37,579 nucleotides of DNA, taken from assembly GCA_019113065.1 (NCBI GenBank), contig DXIC01000065.1:1-37579 (forward strand), read 5' to 3'. This document shows, one piece after another, positions 36,920 to 37,579 of the stretch. Source of the DNA: Candidatus Agathobaculum stercoravium. Its GTDB lineage: Bacteria; Bacillota; Clostridia; Oscillospirales; Butyricicoccaceae. Each line of letters begins with the position of its first letter. Within the stretch, counting starts at the first letter, position 1. A program made the position numbers and the translations under genes. The notes under the pieces were generated by a model that did not search any database, was not told the origin of the DNA, and saw nothing but the letters and a program-made list of their open reading frames with translations.

Positions 36920-37517
36920 GAATAGACCCGTTACCCACGGCTATGCCCGCTGCTCCACCAATGAGGAGAAGCAGGACATCGACCGTCAGGTGCGAGAACT
37001 CAAGGCCGCCGGCGCCCAGAAGATCTGGCTGGAATACGAGCACGGAGACGCCGTCACCAAGGAGCAACAGGCGCTAATGTTCGAGACCGCTAAACCCGGT
37101 GACACCATCATCACGCTCGAGGTGCCTCGTCTTGCCCGCAGCGTCAAGCAGCTCTGCGATATCATTGATATTGTGCGAGACAAGCATTTCCGACTGATCA
37201 TTCGGGGCAGCATCACTATGGACTGCCGCAGCGATCGGCCAGACCCAATGACCGAGGCGTTTCTCCAGATCGCGGGTGTGTTCGCGCAGCTCGAGCTCGC
37301 TATGATCCGGGCGCGAGTAAAATCCGGGATGGAGAATGCCAGAGCCAAGGGCAGGCATATCGGCCGGCCGGAAACAACGCTGGATTCCATCCCAGACAGA
37401 TTTATGCGATATTATGCTTTATACCGGGCGCAGAATTTATCCATCACAGAGCTCGCAAGGCTGGCCGGGGTGAGCAGGCCGACGGTGTATAAGTACATAA
37501 GATTGATTGAACATTGA
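36912..37517 (+). CDS. Serine recombinase / resolvase (TniR-like)
   Basis: HGYARCSTNEEKQDIDRQ catalytic Ser motif; FAQLELAMIRARVKSGMENARAKGRHIGRP; C-terminal HTH SITELARLAGVSRPTVYKYI; overlaps tniQ stop. Confidence 0.93.
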   Translation: MDKNRPVTHGYARCSTNEEKQDIDRQVRELKAAGAQKIWLEYEHGDAVTKEQQALMFETAKPGDTIITLEVPRLARSVKQLCDIIDIVRDKHFRLIIRGSITMDCRSDRPDPMTEAFLQIAGVFAQLELAMIRARVKSGMENARAKGRHIGRPETTLDSIPDRFMRYYALYRAQNLSITELARLAGVSRPTVYKYIRLIEH

Positions 37518-37579
37518 ATATTATTTGTAAAATCAAGAATTTGAATATCAGTAAATTATGACCTCTCAACAGAGGTTAC

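Larger units (their letters stand above)
30870..37579 (+). mobile_element. Tn7/Tn5053-like transposon, tns-proximal portion (distal end beyond window; left boundary uncertain)
   Basis: tnsA-tnsB-tnsC-tniQ-resolvase operon, lower GC than flanks, short repeat array near the tsf-proximal side. Confidence 0.75.

Noticed and set aside
30900-37579. CRISPR-associated transposon (CAST)
   Set aside because: No cas genes or CRISPR-like spaced repeats seen; the short GTTAATGTA repeats are too close together and too few. Cargo lies outside the window, so not excluded for the whole element.

Overview
This window looks like a GC-rich Clostridia/Firmicutes chromosome segment of about 31 kb of mostly core genes, followed by the proximal part of a lower-GC Tn7/Tn5053-like transposon. 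Core part: an arginine operon (argG 3' end, argH, YbjN-like, argC, argJ, argB, argD, argF); a divergent [FeFe]-hydrogenase operon (HydA plus a NuoF-4Fe4S/GltD-like fusion); a DUF362 gene behind a MerR-type promoter; an XRE/membrane-protein pair with repeated operators; three tandem M42 peptidases; spoIIGA-sigE with Spo0A boxes; a GNAT gene; a C-terminally truncated sigG that keeps a SigF-type promoter; an amidohydrolase; PNP; tRNA-Pro(CGG); a Gfo/Idh oxidoreductase; threonine ammonia-lyase; a DivIVA-like protein; fumarase beta; a polysaccharide deacetylase; a YlmC/YmxH protein; an EamA transporter; and rpsB-tsf. Downstream of tsf lies a translationally coupled tnsA-tnsB-tnsC-tniQ/tnsD-serine resolvase operon whose distal end and cargo are outside the window. 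The most notable observation is that the TnsA-like protein appears to have lost catalytic residues (Tn7 E63->A and K132->V by eye alignment) while a resolvase is encoded in the same operon, suggesting a replicative Tn7-like element. The second is the truncated sigG.
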